A stretch of DNA of 64,000 nucleotides from Paenibacillus sp. NFR01 (GCF_900111565.1 NZ_FOIK01000001.1:2325309-2389308), one strand, 5' to 3'; counted from the first letter of the stretch, positions 1 through 8,512 are shown. Notes: generated by a model from the letters alone, not told the origin. Numbers and translations: made by a program.

Positions 1-149
1 AGTTCAGAGGACAGCATGGTGAGCTGATCGTACAGCTCGGCGCAGGAAGCGCAGTCGTCCAGATGCCGGAACATTTCGATTTTCTCGTCCGGGCTTAAGT
101 CATGATCCATATCGCGCTGCATCCATTCCATCACCTCCGTGCAATTCAT
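1..149 (-). CDS. Anti-sigma factor, zinc-finger type (partial, N-terminus only)
   Basis: Only the first ~49 codons lie in the window; the gene runs off the left edge. Translated from the ATG at 149, it begins MNCTEVMEWMQRDMDHDLSP and carries an H-x3-C-x2-C pattern (HLDDCASC), the zinc-binding signature of ZAS/RsiW-type anti-sigma factors. These are membrane proteins whose cytoplasmic N-terminal domain holds the ECF sigma factor until cell-envelope stress triggers their proteolysis. The start codon overlaps the sigma gene stop in an ATGA, implying translational coupling with the SigW-like gene. The membrane segment expected in the C-terminal half is outside the window. Confidence 0.85.
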   Translation of the reverse strand, partial: MNCTEVMEWMQRDMDHDLSPDEKIEMFRHLDDCASCAELYDQLTMLSSE

Positions 150-694
150 CCCGATACACCCCCTTTCCGGTACTCTTGAAGTCTAGTCTGCAGCTGCTGC
201 CTTGCCCTGAACAAATAGGATTTCACCGTGTTCAGCGGCAAATCGAGGCTGTCCGCTATTTCCCCGTACGAAAAATTTTGCAAATAACGCAATACAACCA
301 CCGTGCGCTGTTGTTCAGGCAGCTGGTCGATCGCTTCGCGAATGTCCTCCGCCAAATAGCCGGACATGACTTCGCGTTCCACGTTTTGTTTATCTTTGAA
401 TACCATCTCATGTTCGTCGATCGAAACCGTCGGCTTCGTCCGCCGGAACTTGTCGATGCAAATATTGGTCACGATGCGCTGAACCCAGGTTTTGAACTGG
501 GCCTTTTCCTCGTAGGAACCAATTTTGGTATAGACTCTGATGAGCGCCTCCTGTGAGGCGTCCAAGGCGTCCTGTTCATTACGTAAAATGTAGAAGGCCG
601 TCTTGTACACCTGTCCTTCAATTTCTCGCAATAGGGTGATTAGAGCGTCGCGATCGCCCGCTTGAGCGGCTCTGATGAGTCCCTGCTCCACCAC
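146..694 (-). CDS. sigW: ECF RNA polymerase sigma factor, SigW type
   Basis: 182 aa ECF sigma factor. Region 2 is seen around residues 24-90 (DASQEALIRVYTKIGSY is the typical -10-binding part) and region 4 around 125-175 (YGEIADSLDLPLNTVKSYL is the helix-turn-helix that reads the -35). Length and domain order are normal for the family. In Bacillus, SigW drives defence against envelope-active antibiotics. The start is GTG at 694, 7 nt after a GAGGGGG ribosome-binding site; a second in-frame GTG follows directly. The next gene (anti-sigma) overlaps by 4 bp, as in sigW-rsiW pairs. Assignment to SigW rather than another ECF group is by overall resemblance and the coupled zinc-finger anti-sigma. 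Confidence 0.85.
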   Translation of the reverse strand: MVEQGLIRAAQAGDRDALITLLREIEGQVYKTAFYILRNEQDALDASQEALIRVYTKIGSYEEKAQFKTWVQRIVTNICIDKFRRTKPTVSIDEHEMVFKDKQNVEREVMSGYLAEDIREAIDQLPEQQRTVVVLRYLQNFSYGEIADSLDLPLNTVKSYLFRARQQLQTRLQEYRKGGVSG

Positions 695-724
695 GAAGGT
701 TCCCCCTCTCTTGCAATCTTACTG

Positions 725-751
725 ACGGGTAAGACTGCGATATTGTTGCAA
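725..751 (-). promoter_or_regulatory. Possible ECF-type autoregulatory promoter of the SigW-like gene
   Basis: On the minus strand TGCAAC (746-751) is followed 17 nt later by CGTC (725-728), close to the TGAAAC/CGTA pattern of SigW-group promoters, which usually autoregulate. One mismatch in the -35 and a slightly long spacer make this tentative. The word TTGCAATCT occurs twice around it, at 712 and 744. Confidence 0.3.
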
Positions 752-945
752 TCTGTAATCATTATTTTTCTACCCCAAATATTGCCTGTAACCGTTTGGT
801 TCGCCGCGGGATTCCCCCTCGATGGCAACAGCCGATTTCTATGTAATCCGGTGTGCTGTATGCCGACTCAGCCTTATTAATCATACTAGGGAAGGCTCTA
901 TCATTCAAATCCTGTTTATTCTAAGTTTGTTACAAAAATGACATG

Positions 946-975
946 AAAAAGCGGAAGCTCGCATGGAACTTCCGC
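946..975 (-). terminator. Rho-independent terminator of the LLM oxidoreductase gene
   Basis: 7-bp stem GCGGAAG (951-957) / CTTCCGC (969-975) followed on the minus strand by TTTTT (946-950). Confidence 0.8.
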
Positions 976-1047
976 TTTATTCACAACGTCCCCCCCGGGG
1001 ACCCTACTCTACGCTCGTTTACTTAGTGTACGTAACAGCTCCCGCTC

Positions 1048-2103
1048 CTACTCCTCCGCCGCTTCCCAGCGCGTGATCTCCTCGCGCACGCGCGGCGCGA
1101 CCTCGGTGCCCAGCAGCCGGATGGCCTCCATGACTTCGTCATGCGGCATCGTGCCGTGCGGAACATGCAGCAGGAAGCGGGTGATGCCGATCTGCTTGCG
1201 GAGATAGATAATTTTATTCGCGACCGTCTCCGGATCGCCTACATACAGCGCGCCGTCGAAGCTGCAGGCGGCATCGTAATCCGCGCGGCTGTATGGTGGC
1301 AGGCCTTTCTCTTGCGCCCGGAAGTTCGTTCGGGCATACGTGGACGGGAAAAATTTCTCGAGCGCCGTCTTCGTATCCTTCGCAATAAACCCATGGGAAT
1401 GCGAGGCGACCGGCAGCTTCGCGGGGTCAAACCCCGCCTTGGCCGCAGCTTCTTTATACAGCTGCACATGCCGTACAAATTGCGAAGGCAACACGCCCCC
1501 GATGATCGCAAGGGCAAAAGGCAGGCCAAGCTCTCCGGCGCGGACCGCGGATTCCGGGCTGCCGGCGCTGCCGATCCATACAGGTAGCGGCTGCTGCACC
1601 GCGCGCGGATAGACAGGCAGATCTGAGATCGCCGGTCTGTATTTACCTTCCCAGGTAATGCGCTCCGACTCGCGGATTTGCAGGAGCAGATCCAGCTTCT
1701 CCGCAAAAATCTCCTCGTAATCCTTCAAATCATATCCGAACAGCGGAAAGGATTCCGTAAACGAGCCCCGGCCGACCATAATTTCCGCCCGGCCGTCCGA
1801 GAGGCCGTCCAGCGTGGCGAAATCCTGGTACACACGCACTGGATCGGAGGAGGACAGGATCATCACCGCACTGGTCAGCCGGATGTTTGTGGTCAGGGAT
1901 GCCGCGGCGGCCATAATAACGGCAGGCGAGGAAGCCGCAAAATCCGGCCGGTGATGTTCCCCGATCCCGTATACATCCAGCCCTACCCGGTCGGCGAGCA
2001 CGATTTCCTCCACCACCTCGCGCATCCTCTGCGCGTGGCTCATTGTCTCTCCGGTAACCACATCCGGCGTGGTTTCGACAAAGCTGCTAATCCCCAGTTC
2101 CAC
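1048..2103 (-). CDS. LLM-class flavin-dependent oxidoreductase
   Basis: 351 aa luciferase-like monooxygenase-fold protein (F420/FMN-dependent TIM barrel). The N-terminal strand (VELGISSF), the GIGEHHRPDF segment after the second strand and the SDGRAEIMVGRGSF flavin/phosphate loop are characteristic of the bacterial luciferase family. The substrate cannot be told from sequence; relatives oxidise aldehydes, alkanesulfonates or unknown metabolites. The GTG at 2103 is chosen because GGAGG lies 7 nt upstream; an ATG ten codons earlier has no such site. It is a single-gene unit between two terminators, with no visible functional partner. Confidence 0.85.
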   Translation of the reverse strand: MELGISSFVETTPDVVTGETMSHAQRMREVVEEIVLADRVGLDVYGIGEHHRPDFAASSPAVIMAAAASLTTNIRLTSAVMILSSSDPVRVYQDFATLDGLSDGRAEIMVGRGSFTESFPLFGYDLKDYEEIFAEKLDLLLQIRESERITWEGKYRPAISDLPVYPRAVQQPLPVWIGSAGSPESAVRAGELGLPFALAIIGGVLPSQFVRHVQLYKEAAAKAGFDPAKLPVASHSHGFIAKDTKTALEKFFPSTYARTNFRAQEKGLPPYSRADYDAACSFDGALYVGDPETVANKIIYLRKQIGITRFLLHVPHGTMPHDEVMEAIRLLGTEVAPRVREEITRWEAAEE

Positions 2104-2220
2104 TGTAATTCCTCCATGTCGTCTCTTTTTCATCCATACCCATATATCTTAAATTGTTTCAATTAAACTTTCAAAAGATAAATTTTCAGTTTTCAAAAAC
2201 TGCTCTCAGTCTCTCCAGGT

Positions 2221-2284
2221 GAAAAAAGCAGACGGTATCCCGCAATTGCGGCATATCCTGCCACAGTGCGTCTTTCCGTCTGCT
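2221..2284 (-). terminator. Terminator of the iron-binding lipoprotein gene
   Basis: 9-bp stem AGCAGACGG (2227-2235) / CCGTCTGCT (2276-2284) with a large loop and TTTTTTC on the minus-strand 3' side. Confidence 0.75.
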
Positions 2285-2317
2285 CTTGATCATTTTACCG
2301 GCGCCCGGTTCTCACGG

Positions 2318-3418
2318 TTACTTGTTCGCTGCCAGTTCCGTTGCCAGCTTTTCGGCGCCGTCAAAGATCGAATAGCTGTAGCCCCAGAACTGGTTGAAAT
2401 CGATGACGTAGATCGCTTTATTTTTAATCGCATCCAGGCTTTGCAGGGAAGGGTCGGCATAAAATGCCTTCAGCGTCTGCGCGGAATCCGGTCCGCCGGT
2501 ATAAGCCGACAGCAGCAGCACATCCGGATTGGTGGCAATGAGCTGCTCTTTGCTGATATCCCCGGTGACGGAAGCAAAAGCATTGTTCAAGCCCAGCAGG
2601 CCAAGCACGTCTCCGGCAAACGTATCGGTATTTCCGCTGTAAGTCGCGATCGCGCCGTCGCCGCCGTCCGAAACATAAGCAAAGATCTTATCGCCGATCA
2701 CTGCGGCCTGGTCTCTGAGCTTTTGCGCGCGGTCTTTCAATTCAGCCGTATATGCAGCCGCATTTTCCTGTACGTCAAAAATTTGGCCCAGCTGCTCGAT
2801 GTCTTTATACAAGCTGTCCAGCGTTGCGCCTTTGACGCTGGTGCTCTGCACGAAGGTCTTGATGCCCAGCTCGTTCAGGCCGTCGACCGTTCCGCTGCCC
2901 CAATCCGCGTCCGCAAACAGATCGCCGCGTCCCATCACGAGGTCCGGACTGGCTCCGACCACCAGCTCCTTGCTCGCATAGTCCTTGGAAATGACGGGAA
3001 GCTTCTTGAATTCCTCGGCTACAGCCGGATCCCCTTGACCGTATAATGCGGCGACGCCGACGATTTTATCGGTCAGGCCCAGCTTGATCAGCAGTTCGGC
3101 GGCCCCCTGCGTATTGGCGACGACCTTCTCGGGCGCTTTATCAAACGTCTGCGTCTTCGTCTGCCATTCCGCGCCTTCGCCGTTTTTGGTGTAATTGTCG
3201 AGGGTTAACGGATAGACGGTTTTTGCTTCAGCTGCCGGTGCAGCCGTCTCGTTGGCGCTGCCGTTTGCTGCGCTATTTTCCGAATTTCCGGAAGCGGTAT
3301 CCGCCGCAGCCTGATTGGTTGCAGCCGGTTCGGATGCGTTCGAAGAGCAGGCCGCCAGCAGGACTGCCATGAGCAAAACCGCAAGCAGCGGCACATATCG
3401 TTTGATTCGATTTTTCAT
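2318..3418 (-). CDS. Iron-siderophore ABC transporter, substrate-binding lipoprotein
   Basis: 366 aa. The start ATG at 3418 follows an AAGGGG site and gives a clean lipoprotein signal (MKNRIKRYVPLLAVLLMAVL then LAAC lipobox, Cys at about residue 24). A long Ala/Ser/Asn-rich linker (residues 25-65) precedes a FecB/FhuD-type periplasmic-binding domain (PEKVVANTQGAAELLIKLGL onward). It would be lipid-anchored outside the membrane and feed ferric siderophore to the divergent permease/ATPase pair. The intergenic region carries tandem Fur boxes, so iron is the likely cargo, although B12 or haem binders share the fold. Confidence 0.85.
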   Translation of the reverse strand: MKNRIKRYVPLLAVLLMAVLLAACSSNASEPAATNQAAADTASGNSENSAANGSANETAAPAAEAKTVYPLTLDNYTKNGEGAEWQTKTQTFDKAPEKVVANTQGAAELLIKLGLTDKIVGVAALYGQGDPAVAEEFKKLPVISKDYASKELVVGASPDLVMGRGDLFADADWGSGTVDGLNELGIKTFVQSTSVKGATLDSLYKDIEQLGQIFDVQENAAAYTAELKDRAQKLRDQAAVIGDKIFAYVSDGGDGAIATYSGNTDTFAGDVLGLLGLNNAFASVTGDISKEQLIATNPDVLLLSAYTGGPDSAQTLKAFYADPSLQSLDAIKNKAIYVIDFNQFWGYSYSIFDGAEKLATELAANK

Positions 3419-3470
3419 TGTTCTTAGCCCCTTTTCCCATGTTTCGTTGGTTTCGATGAGTACAAGCGTA

Positions 3471-3500
3471 AGAATAAGCAATGAATGGGGCTCATGTCAA
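3471..3500 (-). promoter_or_regulatory. Promoter of the iron-binding lipoprotein gene
   Basis: TTGACA (3495-3500) and TATTCT (3471-3476) separated by 18 bp on the minus strand; the -35 abuts the first Fur box. Confidence 0.55.
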
Positions 3501-3531
3501 TGATAATAATTCTCATTGACAATCATTCTCA
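3501..3531. promoter_or_regulatory. Tandem Fur boxes in the divergent iron-uptake promoter
   Basis: Two 7-1-7 Fur motifs one base apart: TGATAATAATTCTCA (3501-3515) and TGACAATCATTCTCA (3517-3531). They match the TGATAAT-N-ATTATCA consensus at nearly every position and lie against the -35 elements of both divergent promoters, so Fe-Fur should repress both sides. Confidence 0.85.
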
Positions 3532-3545
3532 ATGTGATTTATATT
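3516..3545 (+). promoter_or_regulatory. Promoter of the iron permease/ATPase operon
   Basis: TTGACA (3516-3521), 18-bp spacer, TATATT (3540-3545); the -35 lies inside the second Fur box. Confidence 0.55.
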
Positions 3546-3583
3546 CAAAAATATGCCACATTCCAAAGGAGGCTGGTTCCGCA

Positions 3584-4690
3584 GTGCAAGTGAATTCCTT
3601 ACCGCAAGCCAGAGCTGACCGGTCCGTCGTCCATAGCTCATTCGGTTTTTCCGCCATTGTCTTCGGGCTGTTGATTCTCGTATTGTTATCGGCCGGGGCT
3701 GCCGTCTCATTCGGACAGGTCGATATTCCCGTCTCGCAATCCTACCGCATTCTGCTCCATCATATGACAGGCATCAGCATAGGGAATACAGAGGAGCTGA
3801 CCAAGGGCTCCTTCGTTGATATTATCTGGAAAATCCGTTTCCCGCGCGTCATTCTCGCAATGTTCGTCGGCGCGGGCCTTACGCTGTGCGGAACCATCAT
3901 GCAGGCCGCCGTGCAGAACCCGCTGGCCGATCCCTACATCCTGGGGATCTCCTCCGGCGCATCGCTTGGAGCTACATTCGCCATCCTGGTCGGCTTCGGC
4001 ACGATGGGGCTGCTAGGCCAGACCGGGGTCGCCTTCTGGGCCTTTGCGGGAGCGGTCGGCGCCTCGCTGCTGGTTCTGGTGCTGGCCGGTGCCGGCGGGA
4101 AGATGACCTCGGTTAAGCTGGTGCTGGCCGGCATGGTCATCAACGCGCTTTGCACTGCTTTTGCCAACTTTATCGTGTATTTCGCCAATAATGCCGAAGG
4201 AATCAAGACGGTCACCTTCTGGACCATGGGCAGCCTCGCCGCCGCCAGCTGGGACAAGCTGCCGCTCATCGCCGTTGCCGTTACGCTCGCGCTCCTCTTT
4301 TTCCTGCTGCAGTCGCGCGTGTTGAATACGATGCTGCTAGGCGACGAGGCCGCTGTAACTCTAGGCATTAATTTAAGCGCATACCGCAGAGCCTATATGA
4401 TTCTGACCGCGCTGATTACCGGCGTCATGGTTGCCAGCTGCGGCATGATCGGCTTTGTCGGCCTCATCATTCCCCATCTGGTCCGCGGCGTGGTCGGCTC
4501 CGACCACCGCAGGCTGGTGCCTGTGGCCGCGCTTTCGGGCGCGTTTTTCCTGATCTGGACGGACGTGATTGCCCGGACGATCATTCCGAACGTCGAGCTT
4601 CCAATCGGAATTATTACCGCCCTGATCGGGGCGCCGATGTTCATGTACATGCTGATAAAAAAAGGCTATGCGTTTGGAGGCAAATCCTGA
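3584..4690 (+). CDS. FecCD-family iron-siderophore ABC transporter permease
   Basis: 368 aa integral membrane protein of the FecCD/BtuC family, with about ten hydrophobic segments. Family hallmarks are GAGLTLCGTIMQAAVQNPLADP with GISSGASLGA in the N-terminal half, and the cytoplasmic coupling loop GFVGLIIPHLVRGVVGSDHR that meets the ATPase. The GTG at 3584 is taken as start because AAAGGAGG sits 11 nt upstream; the open frame extends back to 3485 but would then overlap the Fur boxes and promoter. The stop TGA overlaps the ATPase ATG by one base, so the two are translationally coupled. Confidence 0.88.
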   Translation: MQVNSLPQARADRSVVHSSFGFSAIVFGLLILVLLSAGAAVSFGQVDIPVSQSYRILLHHMTGISIGNTEELTKGSFVDIIWKIRFPRVILAMFVGAGLTLCGTIMQAAVQNPLADPYILGISSGASLGATFAILVGFGTMGLLGQTGVAFWAFAGAVGASLLVLVLAGAGGKMTSVKLVLAGMVINALCTAFANFIVYFANNAEGIKTVTFWTMGSLAAASWDKLPLIAVAVTLALLFFLLQSRVLNTMLLGDEAAVTLGINLSAYRRAYMILTALITGVMVASCGMIGFVGLIIPHLVRGVVGSDHRRLVPVAALSGAFFLIWTDVIARTIIPNVELPIGIITALIGAPMFMYMLIKKGYAFGGKS

Positions 4691-5457
4691 TGAACTTAAA
4701 CGTTGAACGGTTAAGCGTCTCTTTGGCTGCCGCCGATATCGTCAAGGAAGTATCGCTGAAAGTGGAGAGCGGGCAGTTCGTCGGCCTGATCGGCCCAAAC
4801 GGCTGCGGCAAATCCACGCTGCTGAAAAGCATCTACAAAGTGGTCAAACCCCGGCATGGAGAAGTATTCTTGTCCGAGCTGGATGTGGTAAAGGCCAGCC
4901 CGCGCAAGGTCGCGCAAAAGCTCGGCGTCGTCGGCCAGTTCAATGAGCTGAGCTTTGATTTTACGGTCCGGGAAATGGTCATGATGGGCAGAACGCCGCA
5001 TAAGGGGCTGCTCGAGACCGACAGCAGTGCCGACCGGGAGCTGGTGGATGCTGCGCTGCACAAGGTTCATCTAACGGATTATGCACAGCGCAGCTATAAT
5101 TCGTTGTCCGGCGGGGAGAAGCAACGTGTCATTCTGGCCCGCGTACTGGCGCAGGAGCCGAAATTCATGATTCTGGACGAGCCGACCAACCATCTGGATA
5201 TCAAATATCAGCTGCAAATTCTGAACATCGTGAAGCAGCAGGGCATCGGTATTCTGGCCGCGCTGCATGATCTCCCGCTGGCGTCCGAATACTGCGATTA
5301 TCTCTATGTCATGAAGCAGGGCCGCATCGTTGCCGGCGGCGCCCCGGATGAGGTGTTGACCAAGGAATTGATCGGCGAGGTGTTCGGCGTCGTCTGCGAA
5401 ACCTACCGTAACCCCGTGACCGGCGCGCTGGGCATTGCTTATCTGGATACGGTATAG
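4690..5457 (+). CDS. Iron-siderophore ABC transporter ATP-binding protein
   Basis: 255 aa ABC ATPase of the FecE/FhuC type. Visible motifs are Walker A GPNGCGKST (about residue 37), signature LSGGEKQR (about 137), Walker B FMILDEPTNHLD (about 159) and the switch histidine in ALHDLPLA. It powers the adjacent FecCD permease and is co-transcribed with it. Complete and of normal length; the operon ends at the terminator just downstream. Confidence 0.9.
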   Translation: MNLNVERLSVSLAAADIVKEVSLKVESGQFVGLIGPNGCGKSTLLKSIYKVVKPRHGEVFLSELDVVKASPRKVAQKLGVVGQFNELSFDFTVREMVMMGRTPHKGLLETDSSADRELVDAALHKVHLTDYAQRSYNSLSGGEKQRVILARVLAQEPKFMILDEPTNHLDIKYQLQILNIVKQQGIGILAALHDLPLASEYCDYLYVMKQGRIVAGGAPDEVLTKELIGEVFGVVCETYRNPVTGALGIAYLDTV

Positions 5458-5460
5458 AAA

Positions 5461-5508
5461 AAAAGTACCCGCACCACCCATCCCGGCTGGCTGCGGGTAC
5501 ACTTTTAT
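5461..5508. terminator. Bidirectional terminator between the iron operon and the GNAT gene
   Basis: 9-bp stem GTACCCGCA (5465-5473) / TGCGGGTAC (5492-5500), flanked by an A run on the left and ACTTTTAT on the right, so it can end transcription from both convergent genes. Confidence 0.8.
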
Positions 5509-5522
5509 CTGGATTCAGACGT

Positions 5523-6392
5523 TTACGGTTGTAACGCAAGGGACATCCACACCTGGGACAGCTTCTCCTCGAAGCCCAAGGCCTTCAGGTTATGCAGTAC
5601 CTCCCTGTTGGAAGCAAGCACCGGAAAGGTCCGCTTAAAGGAAACACGTTCGGGCTGCAGTATTTTGGACAACAGGGACCGTAAAAGTCTTTCCTGATCC
5701 GCCCTCTGTTCTAAAATCCGAACCTGGCCGACGGAAATTCCGTTATTCTCGCCATCCGCATCGTAGGTGCGTTTAAACAGCGCGTAGGCGATGACATGTC
5801 CTTTTTCATGCACCAGCAATGCCTCCCCGTCCCGCCGGAAGTTGGCCCATTGCGATTGCCAGGGCATAAGCGCCTCGTAGGCTTTGATATCCTGCGGCGT
5901 CCCGTGCCGGTACAAATACTCGTCTGTTTCAACGCCGTCAAGCTTCGGAAGAGCCTGATCATAACCCATGTACAAAATGCGGTCCACCGTATCATATCCT
6001 TTGCTCTTGTATAAACGGATGGCCCGTTCATTTGGACTGAGTGCTTCCAGCGTGGACAACTGCACTCTCTCTTCACGGTATATCTGGAGAGCATGATCCA
6101 TGAGCGCCCGGCTGATCCCCTTACCCCGATACTCCGGTACGACGCCGGTCCCGCCGTTCCACGCCACCCGGATGCCCTGAATCTCCCGGATGCCATTCAA
6201 AACAATTCCGGCCGGACGGCCATCATCATACGCCGCGAAAGACAAGGCCGGCGACAGCCCTTCCAGCGTCAAACGGTTCAGAAACGCCTCGGGCGACATC
6301 GTCATGTCCAAAAAATACCCCGCAAACCCTTCGTTCCACGCCTCCACCGCTTCATCCAGAACGCATTCGTTTAACCGCTTGAAAGATACCAT
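5523..6392 (-). CDS. GNAT family N-acetyltransferase
   Basis: 289 aa. The acetyl-CoA-binding motif A of GNAT enzymes is seen at about residues 82-104 (GTGVVPEYRGKGISRALM), followed by LSPNERAIRLYKSKGY, the usual motif-B region. The C-terminal half resembles a second, degenerate GNAT domain, as in two-domain family members. The acceptor substrate is not predictable. It is a lone gene converging on the iron operon; the ribosome-binding site is weak, so the start is less certain than the frame. Confidence 0.8.
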   Translation of the reverse strand: MVSFKRLNECVLDEAVEAWNEGFAGYFLDMTMSPEAFLNRLTLEGLSPALSFAAYDDGRPAGIVLNGIREIQGIRVAWNGGTGVVPEYRGKGISRALMDHALQIYREERVQLSTLEALSPNERAIRLYKSKGYDTVDRILYMGYDQALPKLDGVETDEYLYRHGTPQDIKAYEALMPWQSQWANFRRDGEALLVHEKGHVIAYALFKRTYDADGENNGISVGQVRILEQRADQERLLRSLLSKILQPERVSFKRTFPVLASNREVLHNLKALGFEEKLSQVWMSLALQP

Positions 6393-6531
6393 TTTGAGTT
6401 CACGCCCTTTTTAATTGATGGCTAATGGTATTCATTATATGAAGGAATTTTTGCGGATACAAGAAAAAGCACTGCCAAAGCTGTCACCGAACACCTGTCC
6501 AGGTGCCGGATCGAACTTGGGCGGTCCATGC

Positions 6532-6561
6532 AAAAAGCGGAAGTTCGCTCAGAACTCCCGC
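6532..6561 (-). terminator. Terminator of eda
   Basis: 10-bp stem (one G-T pair) 6537-6546 / 6552-6561 with TTTTT on the minus-strand 3' side. Its sequence is strikingly similar to the terminator at 951-975. Confidence 0.75.
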
Positions 6562-6592
6562 TTCTAATATATAGAGACTATTCAGAGAACAT

Positions 6593-7234
6593 TTATGCAC
6601 CCTTGATCTCCTTGAACTTCGCCACATATTGCGCTGCCAGCTCGGTGATCTTGTCGTAACGGCCTTCTTTGGCCGGAGCGGTCAGGTTGCCGCCGATGCC
6701 GACCGCAATGCAGCCCGCCGCGATCCATTTCTCCATGTTGTTCAAATCGACGCCGCCGGTAGGCATGATGTTGACATGCGGCATCGGGCCTTTGACCGCT
6801 TTGACGTAATCGGGGCCGAAGGCGCTTCCGGGGAAAAGCTTCAGCACATCAACGCCGAGCTTGAGCGCTTCTTTCATTTCATTTAGGGTCATGCAGCCGG
6901 GCATGTACGGAATGCCGTAAAGATTGCACATTTTGGCCGTTTCTTCTTCAAAGGAAGGGCTGACCACGAATTCCGCGCCTGCCAGGATGGCGATTCGCGC
7001 CGTCAGCGGATCAAGCACCGTTCCTGCCCCGATCACCGCACGGCTGCCATAATCAGCCACCAGCCGCTTGATGGCGACATCCGCTTCCGGCGTCGTAAAC
7101 GTAACCTCGATATTGGTCAGCCCGCCTTCAATACAGGCGACGGACATCCGGTATGCATCGTCGGCATGGTCCGCACGGATGACGGCCACGACGCCGACGG
7201 TGGACATGTTTTGCAGCACTTTAATCTTTTTCAT
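6593..7234 (-). CDS. eda: KDPG/KHG aldolase
   Basis: 213 aa class I aldolase (2-keto-3-deoxy-6-phosphogluconate / 4-hydroxy-2-oxoglutarate aldolase), which splits KDPG to pyruvate and glyceraldehyde-3-phosphate. Diagnostic segments: VVAVIRADHADDA near the N-terminus, NIEVTFTTPEA containing the catalytic Glu, GAGTVLDP, and the Schiff-base lysine in LKLFPGSAFGP (about residue 133), then MPTGGV. It is divergent from kdgK, which makes its substrate, so together they form the lower arm of hexuronate/pectin-sugar catabolism. Start ATG at 7234 follows GAGAGGAAG. Confidence 0.92.
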   Translation of the reverse strand: MKKIKVLQNMSTVGVVAVIRADHADDAYRMSVACIEGGLTNIEVTFTTPEADVAIKRLVADYGSRAVIGAGTVLDPLTARIAILAGAEFVVSPSFEEETAKMCNLYGIPYMPGCMTLNEMKEALKLGVDVLKLFPGSAFGPDYVKAVKGPMPHVNIMPTGGVDLNNMEKWIAAGCIAVGIGGNLTAPAKEGRYDKITELAAQYVAKFKEIKGA

Positions 7235-7335
7235 TCGGGTAACTTCCTCTCTGGGGATGATAATCGATTGGCAAAAACCTTTAGATAAACTTTTTTATTA
7301 AAGTTGCAATAATTAGCGTTTTCTTATCTATAATG

Positions 7336-7364
7336 ATAGTAAATTCATCCGCGACCGGAGTCAA
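7336..7364 (-). promoter_or_regulatory. Promoter of eda
   Basis: Minus-strand TTGACT (7359-7364), 17-bp spacer, TACTAT (7336-7341). The leader of about 95 nt leaves room for operator sites. Confidence 0.6.
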
Positions 7365-7482
7365 CCTTATTTTCAGATTTAATTAAAATCCTCGGATAAA
7401 ACCCTTTAATTCAAAGGTTTTTTCTAAATTTCGCGAATTGGAGGATTAGCTGAGCATTGTCTGAAATCGAGATCATCATTGT

Positions 7483-7499
7483 ACAAAACCGGTTTATGT
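7483..7499. promoter_or_regulatory. Candidate KdgR (LacI-type) operator upstream of kdgK
   Basis: ACAAAACCGGTTTATGT contains the perfect 10-bp palindrome AAACCGGTTT (7486-7495) with the central CG step typical of LacI-family operators. It lies about 60 bp upstream of kdgK, and a LacI-type regulator gene is 1 kb away. Assignment to that regulator is inference. Confidence 0.5.
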
Positions 7500-7555
7500 G
7501 ATACCTTCAAAGTACATACCATATAGACGGGGAAGAAGTTCCCCGGGGAGGATCA

Positions 7556-8512
7556 ATGATGAACAAACCACTGGATGTCGTGACATTCGGCGAACCGATG
7601 GCGATGTTTTACGCCAATACCGCCGGCGAATTGCATGAAGCTACTTCCTTTTCGAAGGCGCTGGCCGGGGCGGAAAGCAATGTAGCGACCGGGCTCTCGC
7701 GGCTCGGCCATAAGACCGGTTATGTCACCAAGCTTGGCGAGGACAGCTTCGGCACCTATATTCTTGGGGCTTTGCAGCGGGAAGGCATCGATACGGACAG
7801 CATTACGACGACGGCGGATTATCCGACCGGCATGCTGTTGAAGTCCAAGGTGCTGACCGGCGATCCCAAGGTGGAATATTACCGGAAAAATTCAGCCGCA
7901 TCGAAGCTCGGCCTCGCGGATTTCGACGAAGCTTACTTCTCCTCCGCCGGCCATCTGCATGTGACCAGCATTTCCGCGGCGCTGTCGCCGCAATGCCTCG
8001 AGTTCTGCCTGCATGCGATGGACTTCATGAAGCAGCAGGGCCGAACTGTCTCGCTCGACCCGAATCTGCGGACCAAGCTGTGGCCGGATACCGACACGAT
8101 GGTGGCGACCATCAACGAGCTGGCGGGCCATTGCGACTGGTTTCTTCCAGGCCTTGGCGAAGGCAAAATCCTCACCGGCCTTGAGACTCCGGAAGAGATT
8201 GCCGCGTTCTACCTGGAACGCGGCGTTACGCTGGTGGTCATCAAGCTGGGGCCGGAAGGCGCCTACTACCGCCACGCCTCCGGCGAAGAAGGGTATGTCG
8301 ACGGCTTCAAGGTAGCCGAAGTGGTCGACACCGTCGGCGCAGGCGACGGCTTCGCCGTCGGCGTCATCAGCGCGCTGCTGGAGAAGCTGCCGCTGGCCGA
8401 GGCCGTGAAGCGCGGCAACGCCATCGGCGCGCTCGCCGTCATGTCGCCGGGCGACATGGACGGCCTGCCGTCGCGGGAGCGGCTGGCGCAGTTTATGGGC
8501 GCCGGCGCGTAG
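7556..8512 (+). CDS. kdgK: 2-keto-3-deoxygluconate kinase
   Basis: 318 aa PfkB/ribokinase-family sugar kinase. The N-terminal VVTFGEPMAMFYAN and GGAESNVA-like ALAGAESNVATGLSRLG segments bind sugar. The C-terminal PfkB signature DTVGAGDGFAVG (about residue 258) holds the catalytic Asp and the anion hole. It phosphorylates KDG to KDPG, the substrate of the divergent aldolase. Two adjacent ATGs (7556, 7559) follow GGGGAGGATCA. Its last codons are part of a 29-bp tandem repeat that continues past the stop, so the C-terminal GAGA end may have been shaped by repeat expansion. Confidence 0.9.
   Translation: MMNKPLDVVTFGEPMAMFYANTAGELHEATSFSKALAGAESNVATGLSRLGHKTGYVTKLGEDSFGTYILGALQREGIDTDSITTTADYPTGMLLKSKVLTGDPKVEYYRKNSAASKLGLADFDEAYFSSAGHLHVTSISAALSPQCLEFCLHAMDFMKQQGRTVSLDPNLRTKLWPDTDTMVATINELAGHCDWFLPGLGEGKILTGLETPEEIAAFYLERGVTLVVIKLGPEGAYYRHASGEEGYVDGFKVAEVVDTVGAGDGFAVGVISALLEKLPLAEAVKRGNAIGALAVMSPGDMDGLPSRERLAQFMGAGA

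Larger units (their letters stand above)
700..1047. other. Intergenic region upstream of the sigma gene
   Basis: No convincing ORF. It holds the possible ECF promoter at 725-751 and the terminator of the oxidoreductase gene at 946-975; the stretch 760-940 shows nothing I recognise. Confidence 0.6.
7235..7555. other. Divergent regulatory region of eda and kdgK
   Basis: AT-rich control region with no ORF. It holds the eda promoter (7336-7364), an inverted repeat around 7399-7424 (AAAACC..TTT / AAAGGTTTT), and the AAACCGGTTT operator candidate near kdgK (7483-7499). Confidence 0.7.

Noticed and set aside
6491..6506. CACCTG-TC-CAGGTG palindrome before the eda terminator
   Set aside because: Short, no T tract and no matching copy elsewhere; not enough to call an operator or terminator.
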